DNA of 64,000 nt, taken from JBIQJD01 sp044507695 (GTDB taxonomy: Bacteria; Bacteroidota; Ignavibacteria; Ignavibacteriales; Ignavibacteriaceae). The notes under the pieces are model-generated. The model was given only the letters and a program-made list of their open reading frames with translations. It was not told where the DNA came from and searched no databases. Both the position numbers and the translations under genes were made by a program. Shown here piece after piece: positions 1-9,208 of the stretch (its first letter is position 1; every line of letters begins with the position of its first letter). The DNA is taken from NCBI GenBank assembly GCA_044507695.1, contig JBIQJD010000005.1, forward strand, positions 186,001 to 250,000, written 5' to 3'.

Positions 1-3000
1 TATTTCCGACAGAACCAGCATTAACCTGAAGTGAAGGTAATGCGCCGCCGCCAGTGAATGCTGTACCAGTTGGAGATGCAAGGAATACATGTAATGTTCC
101 ATTATCTACCAAATTACCAGCAACATTAGCTGCTGCACCCGCAATGGTAAGGTTATTGCCGGCAGTGTATAATGTCTGATCTGCAAGAATGGTAAGTGTA
201 CCATTAACAGTTACATTATTACCTAATGTAACAATACCTTTACCATTTTCAGCACCGTTTGTAGTAGCTACAGTTAAATCATTCAAAAGTCCCGGAGCTG
301 GATTAGCTTCAGCAGCTGTTGATTTATCGGCACCATAGTATGTAACATTTATTCTTGTTCCTGCTACTACTGTAGGTGGAGCAGTGAAAAATCCTTCGGT
401 TCTGTAAACTGTTGGCCAAGGAGCTGAACCATTAAAGCTTGCATTTGCAAAATCAACTTCACCTTCAGCGAGATAGAAGTCACCATTAAATACTGAAGCA
501 TTTGCAAAAGTTACAGCAGGAGATGAACCTGAATTATTATCAACTCCGAAATTTCCAAATCTAACGGTAGCGCTTGCGGATGCTGCTCCGTTAACTACCT
601 GTGCAGCATTACCGCTCATCATTACAAATCCACCATTAACAGTAGTGTAACCAGTTGTATTCTGGAATCCACCACCGTCAGCACCACCCGGATCATTTTT
701 ACCAATAAAGATTCTCGAGTTATTTAATTCTATTGTATTAACCACACCACCATTAGTACTGTTGAATACCAGTCCGTTAGCACTAACACCGGCCAGATTC
801 GTGATATATAAGTTGCCTGGATTACCCTGATCTCCATCAGCGGATACAAAGTGCACATATGGTGCTGGTATAGCTGATGAATTGTTAACATTTACCCAGC
901 CGGGGAAAGTCTGGTCTAATGTACCAAGAGTAATTATCTGTTGTACATTCGGGAAAGGTTCAGCGAAAATTAATTGTGTGCTTGTTGAATTAACAAAAAT
1001 TACGTTTTTACCAACATCACCTATTTGAATCTGAGAACCGCTGAATGTAACAGATCTGACTCCTGTTCCAAAATTAACATTACCTGATTTAAGTAAAGCC
1101 GGTCCGGTTGTAGACACCGCACCTGTTCCATTACCAAAACCAAGCGTTCCATTCGCATTATCTAATGTAATAGAACCAGCTGTAATAGTACCTGCACCGC
1201 TGGTATTGAATAAGATACTTCCAGCAGCCGTACCGGTAACTGTTAATTCACCGGTTATTGAAACAGATCCAGTTGTATGTGCAACTGTGATTGTACCTGC
1301 ACCTGTTGAGCTAACATTTTGGCCGACTGTAAAGGAGCCGGTAGTAGCATTAGGGAATGATATTGTTCCACCTGAATTCAGGATACTTCCGGTAATTAAA
1401 ATTGTACCAGTTGTACTGGTAGAAGTGATCGTGCCAGCGGAACTAACGATATCTCCACCAATAGTAAAAGCTGCAGATGTTGCTGATGGAAAGCTTATTG
1501 CACCTGATCCGGAATTTTCAATATTTCCCGTTATATTAACAGCAGCTTGTGTAGTAAAGAAAAAGCTGATATTAGAACTAGATTCATTATTTACGTTACC
1601 ATCTATTGTTACTGTACTGTTATTAGCAAGAACAGCACCAAGTACGATTACATCTCCAGATGCATCTTTAGAATTTGTAATATCCCCAACTATATCAAAA
1701 TTATCATTACCGAATTTAAGCACACCGCCCGTTGTTCCGGTAGCGCTTATATTAGTACCGTAGAATCCTCCACGGGGTGTACCTACTGGCAAATCAGCGA
1801 TGGTTATATTTCCATTTGCGCCAAAGGTCGCTGATGAAGAACTAAGAGTAATACCTCCAACCCTATCTGAGGTAGACCCAATTTCACTATCATTATCTCT
1901 TGTTCCGGTTGTACCAATTAAGATACTTCCATTATTTAAAGAATTTGTCACACCAGAAAAATCGGAACTATTATTTATACCACCGTCAAACAACAAATCA
2001 GCAGTTGTTATAGCAGTAAACAAAATATTTGCATTACTTGAATAGTCAACGAGAGCAGCAGCAAACGTACTGGATGTAGACGAGGTATTTGATAATAAAC
2101 CTTCAACATGAACATTGTTAGCAACAGCAAGGAAAACTATGTTTCCATTACCATCTGCGTCTGTATTAGCTCCAAGCGTACCACTTAATTCAGCATTATT
2201 AACAACGTTTCCAGTAATAGTTGTTACCTGATTTGCAAATTGTATTAAACCTGCAGAACCCAAATGTAAATTGGCATTATTACCAACCGTGATTCCTGCT
2301 TGGTTAGTTACGTTACCCTTAATAGTAAGAGAGTCAGTTTGTGTAAAAAGTATCTGACCTTCATTTGCTGCATCCAGGCCAGAAGCATTAAGCAGTACGT
2401 TTCCGTTAACTGTTACTGCACCAGCAGTTGATACATTTATTATACCATTGCCACTATTAACCAGATTATCAGCATTTGAGCCGTTAGGACCAATAGTAGT
2501 TGCATGTGTCACATTTGCACTCGCATTACCATTGGTTAATAAGCTTGCAATTCCGGTAATATTTGTAAAAGTTACTGCAGCTATACCAGCAGTACTTTTA
2601 TTAGCTGTAACTGCAGGTAAAGAAAATGCACCTGTAATTGAAGCTGCACCGGTCAAACTAAATGCCAGTGTGCCGTTGGTTACATTACCACCGATTGTAT
2701 GAGCATTTGCACCAGCCAGGGTTAAGGTATTGGAAGCACCTATTGCCAAAGTACCTGAGGTAGAAAGCACTCCATTAACATGCTTACTTTCATTTAATGT
2801 AAGATTGGTACCAGCATCGGTTGTTGTAAGATTACCGAAATGCTCTGTGTCGCCTGATGCAGGTAATTCGCCGCCTGATGTTATACCTGCGCCACCACTA
2901 TAAGAGAAATTGTGTGTACCTGCTGTGAAATTAATTTGCCCAACTACAGATGAGTTATTTGTTCTGGATACATTTCCACTAATCGTTAAATTAGAAGCAC

Positions 3001-3394
3001 CAGCTACCTGTCCACTTGTTAAGGTTAAATCAACAAACTGAAATGGACCTGAGAAAGTAACTCCGCCTGCTGGAGGTGTACCTGCATTATTTATAATTAA
3101 ATCAGCATTGGTAAATACTGGAGTTCCACCCGTTGAGGTCAAAATAAGATACTTGCTTATTGTGACATCGGTTTCAGTATAATTGATTCCGGTGTTTACA
3201 ACTGTAATAGTTGAACCAGAAGGCGCTGCAAGAATTGCCGATGCCAACGTTGCTTTGGGTGAACCAGTCAATCCCGAATTCGCATCGTTTCCGATCTGGT
3301 TATTAACAAAGTATTGCGCATTTGCCGCATCACTGAAAACCACAGCGAAGAACAACAGCGCAAGACTGAGTCTTAAAAAGGTTTTGAAGTTCAT
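1..3394 (-). CDS. Giant secreted repeat-rich surface protein (N-terminal part; gene runs off the window)
   Basis: The reading frame is open from an ATG at 3394 to the window edge (at least 1130 residues); I checked every codon for stops. A GGAG ribosome binding site lies 6 bases upstream. Residues 1-26 are a typical signal peptide with a likely cut after ANA. A short segment like that of parallel beta-helix proteins (YFVNNQIGNDANSG) follows. The rest is dominated by G, T, N, S, A and V, with recurring units such as ITGNVTN, VNGNVLL and ITIGGNI spaced 20-30 residues apart. This is the pattern of right-handed beta-helix or adhesin stalks. The C-terminal end, where a T9SS sorting domain would be expected, is outside the window. 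A role in adhesion or as a surface layer is inference; no enzyme motif is visible. Confidence 0.85.
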   Translation of the reverse strand, partial: MNFKTFLRLSLALLFFAVVFSDAANAQYFVNNQIGNDANSGLTGSPKATLASAILAAPSGSTITVVNTGINYTETDVTISKYLILTSTGGTPVFTNADLIINNAGTPPAGGVTFSGPFQFVDLTLTSGQVAGASNLTISGNVSRTNNSSVVGQINFTAGTHNFSYSGGAGITSGGELPASGDTEHFGNLTTTDAGTNLTLNESKHVNGVLSTSGTLAIGASNTLTLAGANAHTIGGNVTNGTLAFSLTGAASITGAFSLPAVTANKSTAGIAAVTFTNITGIASLLTNGNASANVTHATTIGPNGSNADNLVNSGNGIINVSTAGAVTVNGNVLLNASGLDAANEGQILFTQTDSLTIKGNVTNQAGITVGNNANLHLGSAGLIQFANQVTTITGNVVNNAELSGTLGANTDADGNGNIVFLAVANNVHVEGLLSNTSSTSSTFAAALVDYSSNANILFTAITTADLLFDGGINNSSDFSGVTNSLNNGSILIGTTGTRDNDSEIGSTSDRVGGITLSSSSATFGANGNITIADLPVGTPRGGFYGTNISATGTTGGVLKFGNDNFDIVGDITNSKDASGDVIVLGAVLANNSTVTIDGNVNNESSSNISFFFTTQAAVNITGNIENSGSGAISFPSATSAAFTIGGDIVSSAGTITSTSTTGTILITGSILNSGGTISFPNATTGSFTVGQNVSSTGAGTITVAHTTGSVSITGELTVTGTAAGSILFNTSGAGTITAGSITLDNANGTLGFGNGTGAVSTTGPALLKSGNVNFGTGVRSVTFSGSQIQIGDVGKNVIFVNSTSTQLIFAEPFPNVQQIITLGTLDQTFPGWVNVNNSSAIPAPYVHFVSADGDQGNPGNLYITNLAGVSANGLVFNSTNGGVVNTIELNNSRIFIGKNDPGGADGGGFQNTTGYTTVNGGFVMMSGNAAQVVNGAASASATVRFGNFGVDNNSGSSPAVTFANASVFNGDFYLAEGEVDFANASFNGSAPWPTVYRTEGFFTAPPTVVAGTRINVTYYGADKSTAAEANPAPGLLNDLTVATTNGAENGKGIVTLGNNVTVNGTLTILADQTLYTAGNNLTIAGAAANVAGNLVDNGTLHVFLASPTGTAFTGGGALPSLQVNAGSVGN

Positions 3395-3472
3395 ATTTTT
3401 CTCCGAAAAATATTTAGAAAGTTTAGTTAAGTGTCGAAAGCTTAAAGAACATGCGCTTTAAAAAAACAAACT

Positions 3473-3561
3473 GTAATCATCAGCGCGTAGATTACCCATC
3501 TATGGCGGTAAACATCTGTTCATAGGTTCCTCCCATAATATATTATTGATTGTAAGATTAC
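3473..3561 (-). promoter_or_regulatory. Structured 5' leader with competing hairpins (riboswitch- or attenuator-like)
   Basis: This lies 79-167 bases upstream of the giant surface-protein gene. On the minus strand GTAATC (3495-3490) can pair with GATTAC (3478-3473) across an 11-base loop, followed by TTTG and seven T: an intrinsic-terminator shape. A second GTAATC (3561-3556) can pair with the same GATTAC, which would prevent that hairpin. Between them TATGG (3537-3533) pairs with CCATA (3505-3501), enclosing a possible sensor domain. I do not recognise a known riboswitch class. The pairings are seen; switching is inferred. Confidence 0.4.
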
Positions 3562-4429
3562 TGTTCCCTCAAATAAAAGTCTTAGTTAATTTCAAGCCCT
3601 GACTTTAAGTAAATCCAGTTAAGTTAAAATAAAAGAAACATTTGCCCGAGAAATATATTTTATTAGCAAAATAGAGTCAAATATTATTTCTGCTAAAAAT
3701 CCTCGTTTTCCCAACTCCCAAAATAATGACTTGTTGAAAAATAACAAATGGTTTTTTTAAAAAACAAAGAAATTTTAATATTTGAACAAATTGTTAATAT
3801 AATTGTTCTGCTTGAATTTGGAGCATTGCTGGAAGCATTTTTTTACTTCTCCTCTGCAGCCTCATCAGCGTGCATCCGGTTGATGCATGTTTATTCATCA
3901 ATCGTTTTTGTGCACCTGCAAATTCCGTAAAATAGTTTGTCTGTATATTAAAGCGTTTATTAAAAATTTTTTTTAGAGTAAAAAAATGTTTTATAGGATT
4001 TAGGCCGGAAATAAGAAATGAAGATGAACAAGCCCGCTCTTCGTTTCCCCCCCGGGTAATTCTAATTTGCGGTAGATAATTTAGGATTGAAACAAATATT
4101 AAAACTGAATTGTTATAGAAGCTCACGTTTATATTTTTTCTCCGATTATATAACACATCCATCCTGATAGATCAAATGATCAAAGTTGCTGATGCAAATA
4201 TATATATCTGTTATTAAAATCAAAATCATTTTAAAAAATAAATTTGGTTTAACTTCAAGCTGTAATTAAATACAACATCAATTATAATACTATTTAATAG
4301 GCTTATAATTAGGCATCGATATTATCTGTGTTATTATTTACAACTTAAACATCCAATAAAAATTAAAAGCATTCACTAATATTTTTGTAGTTAAGAAAAT
4401 TAATTCGACCAGATTTCAATTAGTGTAAA
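3562..4429. other. Intergenic region without a supported gene
   Basis: This AT-rich stretch separates the divergent giant surface-protein gene (minus) and adenosine deaminase (plus). Open frames here are short, have no recognisable protein, no ribosome binding site and odd residue composition. It holds a few small inverted repeats (GCATC/GATGC near 3873-3887) and a run of seven C at about 4047-4054. It presumably contains the promoter of the minus-strand leader, but I cannot place it with confidence. Confidence 0.5.
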
Positions 4430-4465
4430 TTGATTTTACTTCTGCAAAGCAATATCTTATTTGCA
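4430..4465 (+). promoter_or_regulatory. Candidate sigma70-type promoter with an overlapping inverted repeat upstream of add
   Basis: TTGATT (4430-4435) and TATCTT (4453-4458) are separated by exactly 17 bases, giving a leader of about 26 bases before the ATG at 4492. TGCAAA (4443-4448) and TTTGCA (4460-4465) form a perfect inverted repeat with an 11-base spacer centred on the -10 box, an arrangement suited to a repressor site. The boxes are seen; function is inferred. Confidence 0.35.
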
Positions 4466-4491
4466 AAAGAACAATTCTGAAAGATATCAAT

Positions 4492-5583
4492 ATGACAACC
4501 ACAGAAATCATCAGAGCCGTGCCTAAAGTTTTATTGCATGATCATCTTGATGGCGGACTGAGGCCGGAGACAATTATTGAACTTGCAAAAGATATCAACT
4601 ATAAAAAATTACCAACTACAGATCCTGGTGAACTTGCTGCCTGGTTTCACCGTGGTGCCAATAAGGGTAATCTGGTTGAGTATCTTCAGGGCTTTGAACA
4701 CACATGCGCCGTAATGCAGACAAAGGATGCTTTAACCCGTGCTGCTTATGAGATGATGGCTGATATGAAAAATGATAATGTTTGTTATGTTGAAACACGA
4801 TTCGCTCCTGTGTTTCATACTTCTAAAGGATTGTATCATGAAGATATCGTATCCGCAGTTCTGGAAGGATTGGAAAAAGGTAAAAACGATTTTGGAGTAG
4901 GTTATGGATTAATCCTCTGCGGTATGAGAAATATGAAAAATACTCTGGAGATTGCTGAACTTGCGGTGAACTTCAGAAAGCAAGGTGTTGTTGGGTTTGA
5001 TCTCGCCGGCGAAGAAGGCGGTTATCCACCAAAGAAACATATTGATGCGTTTCAATTTATACAGCGTGCAAATTTTAATATTACAATTCATGCAGGTGAA
5101 GCTTTTGGCAAAGAATCAATCTGGCAGGCTATACAATGGTGCGGCGCTCACCGCATTGGACATGCAACGCATCTTAAAGAAGATTTTGTTTTTGATAAAG
5201 ATGGTAGCATTGCCGGCTTTGGGGATCTTGCTCAATATATTTTAGATAAGAGAATACCGCTTGAAATTTGTCTGCTCAGCAACGTTCATACAGGAGCAGT
5301 TGATAAAATAGAAAATCATCCTTTCGGAATTTTATTTAAAGAAAAATTCCGCGTTACAATAAATACTGATGACCGCCTGATGAGTGATACTTCAATGACA
5401 AAAGAATTTTTAACTGCCATACAGCATTTCGGTATTACGTTTGATGATCTTGAGAAGATTACAATCAATTCAATGAAATCTGCATTTATAAATTATAAGG
5501 AAAGACTTCACTATATTTATCAAATAATTAAACCTGGTTATCAAAAAATCAGAGAAACATTATTATCATTAAAAAATTTATAA
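4492..5583 (+). CDS. add: Adenosine deaminase
   Basis: This 363-residue protein hydrolyses adenosine (and deoxyadenosine) to inosine in purine salvage. It shows the metal-dependent amidohydrolase pattern of the family: HDHLDGG near residue 16 (the HxH zinc ligands), TIHAGE near 200 (zinc His and catalytic Glu), RIGHATHL, the NVHTGAV segment, and INTDDRLMS near 300 (the DD pair). Length matches bacterial adenosine deaminases (330-360). It is the first plus-strand gene after a long intergenic region and is followed by its own terminator, so it is probably monocistronic. No strong ribosome binding site is visible. A related adenine or aminodeoxyfutalosine deaminase cannot be fully excluded, but the active-site segments fit adenosine deaminase best. 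Confidence 0.9.
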   Translation: MTTTEIIRAVPKVLLHDHLDGGLRPETIIELAKDINYKKLPTTDPGELAAWFHRGANKGNLVEYLQGFEHTCAVMQTKDALTRAAYEMMADMKNDNVCYVETRFAPVFHTSKGLYHEDIVSAVLEGLEKGKNDFGVGYGLILCGMRNMKNTLEIAELAVNFRKQGVVGFDLAGEEGGYPPKKHIDAFQFIQRANFNITIHAGEAFGKESIWQAIQWCGAHRIGHATHLKEDFVFDKDGSIAGFGDLAQYILDKRIPLEICLLSNVHTGAVDKIENHPFGILFKEKFRVTINTDDRLMSDTSMTKEFLTAIQHFGITFDDLEKITINSMKSAFINYKERLHYIYQIIKPGYQKIRETLLSLKNL

Positions 5584-5597
5584 TTTAAAATTTTCTA

Positions 5598-5641
5598 ACA
5601 CAGAACTCATTCTGAAAACATTGGCAGATTGAGTTCTGCGT
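5598..5641 (+). terminator. Intrinsic terminator after add
   Basis: CAGAACTCA (5601-5609) pairs perfectly with TGAGTTCTG (5630-5638) across a 20-base loop, and is followed by CGTTTTGAT. It lies 18 bases after the add stop codon. The T tract is short, so termination may be partial. Confidence 0.55.
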
Positions 5642-5739
5642 TTTGATAAGAAATCTGCCTGCAATTTCCCGCATAAACAAATCTTAATTTTTATTATTTT
5701 TACAACCGTTATTTATAAATCTTGGAATACACATTACAC

Positions 5740-6075
5740 ATGAAGAAACTATTCACTAATTATAATTTTGAATTCAACAAGAATGAAAAAAAATTAATAA
5801 CAACATTCTGCAAACAAGCTTTAAAACAGATTGAAGGTGATAATAAATATTTTCAGGAAGAAAAAGCATTACGGTCTATAATAGATAAAGTGAATTCTGG
5901 TGCGGAAGTTATTAAGTTTACAAAGGATGAAAGAACAAGATTAAAATTTCAACTTGAACAGAATGTAAAGTTTCTCGATCAGCAATTGAAAAAAAGCTGG
6001 TTCCTGAAAAAGTGGCTTTACAGATCAATGCTTACTCAATATGAATTACTGCTTGAAAATCATTTCAGAACTTAA
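5740..6075 (+). CDS. Small hypothetical protein, charged and helical
   Basis: I do not recognise this 111-residue protein. It is rich in K, E, F and L, has no signal peptide or membrane segment, and looks mostly alpha-helical, with a basic C-terminal stretch (LKKSWFLKKWLYR) before the end. I chose the ATG at 5740 (MKKLFTNYNF) over a TTG at 5722, because neither has a clear ribosome binding site and ATG is the commoner start. It stands alone between two hairpin terminators. A soluble cytoplasmic protein is the most that can be said. Confidence 0.6.
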   Translation: MKKLFTNYNFEFNKNEKKLITTFCKQALKQIEGDNKYFQEEKALRSIIDKVNSGAEVIKFTKDERTRLKFQLEQNVKFLDQQLKKSWFLKKWLYRSMLTQYELLLENHFRT

Positions 6076-6100
6076 TTAGTTCTTTACTTTTATTAAATGA

Positions 6101-6135
6101 TGAATAGATCATCAGTATTCATTAGTTCTTTTTTT
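6101..6135 (+). terminator. Intrinsic terminator after the small hypothetical gene
   Basis: TGAATA (6101-6106) pairs with TATTCA (6116-6121) around a 9-base loop, followed within 8 bases by a run of seven T (6129-6135). The stem is short and AT-rich, but position and T tract fit. Confidence 0.45.
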
Positions 6136-6233
6136 AGTGATTATTATAAACTGTTAACTCTCCTGTAAATTTAAATTGATATTTAATCTTTAACAGCAGT
6201 CCGTACTTCAATAAAAAATGAAGAGGGAAAATC

Positions 6234-7910
6234 ATGCTCGCAGAAACACAAATCAAATCACCAACAGGCAGCAAAATTTCCTGTAAAGGATGGATACAGG
6301 AAGCCGCAATGAGAATGCTGATGAATAATCTTGATCCTGATGTTGCAGAAAATCCTTCTGAATTGATTGTTTACGGCGGCAGCGGAAAAGCAGCCCGCAA
6401 CCATGATTGCTTCGAGGCTATAATCAGATCACTTAAATATCTTGATAATGATGAAACACTTCTAGTACAATCCGGCAAGCCAGTTGGAATTTTTAAAACT
6501 CACGCAAATGCACCGCGCGTAATTATCTCAAACTCAATGCTTGTTCCCAATTGGGCAAATTGGGATGAGTTCCGCAGACTTGAACAACTTGGCTTAACAA
6601 TGTACGGACAAATGACAGCGGGAAGCTGGATATACATTGGCACACAGGGTATTCTTCAAGGAACTTATGAAACTTTTGCAGAATGCGCCCGCAAATATTT
6701 TTCTACAGATGAAAAAAAAACTAACGGAACTCTAACAGGCAAATTTGTTCTTACTTCAGGTTTGGGCGGAATGGGCGGAGCCCAGCCATTAGCGGCTGTG
6801 ATGAATGGTGCAGCTTTTTTAGGAATTGACGTTGACCGCAGCAGAATTCAAAAAAGAATTGATACCGGTTATATAGATTTTATAACAGAAGATCTTGATG
6901 AAGCTCTTCAGATTGTTCTTGATGCAAAAAAATCAGGCAAGGCATTATCCGTAGGTTTGGTAGGAAATGCTGGTGAAATTCTTCCTGAAATTTTATCAAG
7001 AAATATTATTCCTGATGTTCTTACAGATCAAACTTCCGCTCACGATACTCTAAATGGATATGTCCCGATGGGAATGAGTTTAACTGATGCATTACAGTTG
7101 AGAAAATCTGATCCTGATTTATATGTTCGTAAAGCAAAAGAAACAATATCAGTGCATGTTAAAGCAATGCTCGAATTTCAGAAAAATGGTGCAATCACTT
7201 TTGATTATGGAAACAACATTCGTGGTGAAGCAAAAAATAACGGAGTAGAAAATGCTTTTGATATTCCGGGATTCGTTCCGGAGTTCATTCGTCCTCTGTT
7301 CTGTGATGGCAAAGGTCCATTCAGATGGGCTGCTTTATCAGGTAATCCTGAAGATATTTTCATTACTGATGAAGCCGTTAAACAGGCATTCCCTGAAAAT
7401 AAATCTTTGATAAACTGGATTAACCTTGCACAAAAAAAAGTTCATTTCCAGGGGTTACCTGCACGCATCTGCTGGCTTGGATATGGGGAACGAGCTAAGA
7501 TGGGAAAGATATTTAATGATCTTGTTGCAGCAGGAAAAGTGAAAGCTCCAATTGTGATCGGAAGAGATCATCTTGATTGCGGATCAGTTGCTTCACCCTA
7601 CAGAGAAACTGAAGATATGAAAGATGGAAGTGATGCAATTGCTGATTGGCCAATCCTTAATGCATTATTAAATGCTATCGGCGGAGCCAGTTGGGTTTCT
7701 GTTCACCATGGCGGCGGTGTTGGAATTGGTAATTCAATTCACGCAGGAATGGTTGTAGTTGCAGACGGTACTAAAGAAGCAGTAGAAAGATTGGAACGTG
7801 TTTTAACATATGATCCGGGAATGGGAATAATACGCCACGCAGATGCAGGGTATGAAAGAGCAATAAATAATGCAAAGGATTATAAGTTGAAAATTCCAAT
7901 GTTAAAATAA
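6234..7910 (+). CDS. hutU: Urocanate hydratase (urocanase)
   Basis: This 558-residue enzyme converts urocanate to imidazolonepropionate, the second step of histidine breakdown, using tightly bound NAD+. Length and sequence match urocanase throughout: YGGSGKAARN near residue 47, GLGGMGGAQPLA near 177 (NAD-binding), DQTSAHD near 264, YGNNIR near 322, and the C-terminal HHGGGVGIGNSIHAGMV near 490. The ATG at 6234 is preceded by GAGGG at good spacing. No histidine ammonia-lyase, imidazolonepropionase or formimidoylglutamase gene is nearby, so the pathway must be dispersed. Identification is secure. Confidence 0.97.
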   Translation: MLAETQIKSPTGSKISCKGWIQEAAMRMLMNNLDPDVAENPSELIVYGGSGKAARNHDCFEAIIRSLKYLDNDETLLVQSGKPVGIFKTHANAPRVIISNSMLVPNWANWDEFRRLEQLGLTMYGQMTAGSWIYIGTQGILQGTYETFAECARKYFSTDEKKTNGTLTGKFVLTSGLGGMGGAQPLAAVMNGAAFLGIDVDRSRIQKRIDTGYIDFITEDLDEALQIVLDAKKSGKALSVGLVGNAGEILPEILSRNIIPDVLTDQTSAHDTLNGYVPMGMSLTDALQLRKSDPDLYVRKAKETISVHVKAMLEFQKNGAITFDYGNNIRGEAKNNGVENAFDIPGFVPEFIRPLFCDGKGPFRWAALSGNPEDIFITDEAVKQAFPENKSLINWINLAQKKVHFQGLPARICWLGYGERAKMGKIFNDLVAAGKVKAPIVIGRDHLDCGSVASPYRETEDMKDGSDAIADWPILNALLNAIGGASWVSVHHGGGVGIGNSIHAGMVVVADGTKEAVERLERVLTYDPGMGIIRHADAGYERAINNAKDYKLKIPMLK

Positions 7911-7956
7911 CTTAATTTAACAATCATATTTAATCTATCTCAAAAATTATTTGTAA

Positions 7957-7964
7957 TATCTTTG
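7957..7964 (+). promoter_or_regulatory. Candidate Bacteroidota-type -7 box upstream of the dehydrogenase gene
   Basis: TATCTTTG matches the Bacteroidota -7 consensus TAnnTTTG exactly and lies 44 bases before the ATG at 8009. I do not see a good TTTG partner at the usual -33 distance, so this is tentative. Confidence 0.3.
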
Positions 7965-8008
7965 TTAGCTTGTTCTTAAATATTTACAACAATCTATAAG
8001 GGGTTATC

Positions 8009-9199
8009 ATGAAGGTAAAAGTATTAATTGCTGATAAATTTCCGGACCAATATATACAGCAGCTCCGCGATCATGATCTTGAAGTAATATATGAACCAAA
8101 ACTTGGTGAAAATGATCTGCCGGACGCAGCCAGGGAAATCGATATTCTTGTTGTACGCTCTACAGTTGTTAATGAAGAAACGATTAACAATTCACAAAAA
8201 CTTAATTTGATTGTACGCGCCGGATCCGGAGTTAATAACATTAAAATTCCTGCCGCAAATAAGAAAGGAATTTATGTTGCCAACTGCCCGGGCATGAATT
8301 CAATTGCAGTTGCAGAACTTACGATTGGATTAATGATCTCACTTGATAGAAGAATCCCCGATAATGTATTTGATTTCAGACAGGGAAAATGGAACAAAGG
8401 TGAATATTCAAAAGCGGAAGGATTGTTTGGTAAAACACTCGGAATAATTGGTGTCGGTAATATCGGAAAAGAAGTTGCAAAGCGTGCACTTGCGTTCGGT
8501 ATGAATGTATATGGTAAAGACATTTCACGTATTGAAGGGGTTATGGTTAAAGATTTTTCCGAAATGAATGAACTGCTTCCTTTGTGTGATATAGTTTCAA
8601 TTCATCTGCCCGCAACCCCGCAGACAAAAGGATTATTTAACAGAGAGATGTTTAAATTCATGAAACCCGGTGCACTGTTAATCAATACTTCACGGCATGA
8701 TATAATTGATGAAGATGCTCTTCTTGAAGCTGTTGCAGAAAAGAATCTCCGCGCCGCCGTTGATGTATTTAAAGGTGAGCCGGAAGGAAAAAGTGGAGAG
8801 GTAAAATCAAAACTTCAGGGTAATCCGAATATCTACGTTACACATCATATTGGTGCATCAACAGAGCAGGCTCAAAATGCAGTTGCTGCTGAAACGATCA
8901 AAATAATTCTTGATTATGTAAACAGCGGTATAATTGCCCATTGGGTAAACCGTGCTAAGGTAACCGATGCACATTATCAATTAGTTGTTAAACATTATGA
9001 TAAACCCGGAGTGCTTGCATCCATACTGGCAGTAATTAGAGATGGCAATATAAACATTGAAGAAATTGAAAATATAATTTTTGAAGGTGGAGTTGTTGCC
9101 TGCTGTACAATGAAACTGCAGGTGCCTGCAACTACTGAAATGCTAAAGCAAATAAAAGATAATCCAAACGTACTGAGTTTATCCCATCTTGCAATTTAG
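8009..9199 (+). CDS. D-3-phosphoglycerate dehydrogenase-like 2-hydroxyacid dehydrogenase with ACT domain
   Basis: This 396-residue protein of the D-2-hydroxyacid dehydrogenase family probably oxidises 3-phosphoglycerate for serine synthesis. An N-terminal substrate domain is followed by a Rossmann domain with GIIGVGNIG (146-153) and the catalytic triad R229 (INTSRHD), E257 (FKGEPE) and H280 (THHIGAS). An ACT regulatory domain occupies about 325-396. AAGGGG lies upstream of the ATG. A second, longer serA (527 residues) is at 34118, so the genome has two architectures; this short one lacks the intervening domain. Another 2-hydroxyacid substrate is possible. Confidence 0.85.
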   Translation: MKVKVLIADKFPDQYIQQLRDHDLEVIYEPKLGENDLPDAAREIDILVVRSTVVNEETINNSQKLNLIVRAGSGVNNIKIPAANKKGIYVANCPGMNSIAVAELTIGLMISLDRRIPDNVFDFRQGKWNKGEYSKAEGLFGKTLGIIGVGNIGKEVAKRALAFGMNVYGKDISRIEGVMVKDFSEMNELLPLCDIVSIHLPATPQTKGLFNREMFKFMKPGALLINTSRHDIIDEDALLEAVAEKNLRAAVDVFKGEPEGKSGEVKSKLQGNPNIYVTHHIGASTEQAQNAVAAETIKIILDYVNSGIIAHWVNRAKVTDAHYQLVVKHYDKPGVLASILAVIRDGNINIEEIENIIFEGGVVACCTMKLQVPATTEMLKQIKDNPNVLSLSHLAI

Positions 9200-9208
9200 A
9201 AAAGATTA

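Noticed and set aside
1206..3461. Several plus-strand open frames of 80-185 codons
   Set aside because: They are the complementary strand of the giant repeat-rich gene, whose own frame is open over the whole stretch and begins with a signal peptide.
3794..4162. Open frame of 122 codons on the minus strand
   Set aside because: No ribosome binding site, no recognisable protein, AT-driven composition and a low-complexity C-rich patch; I read it as chance.
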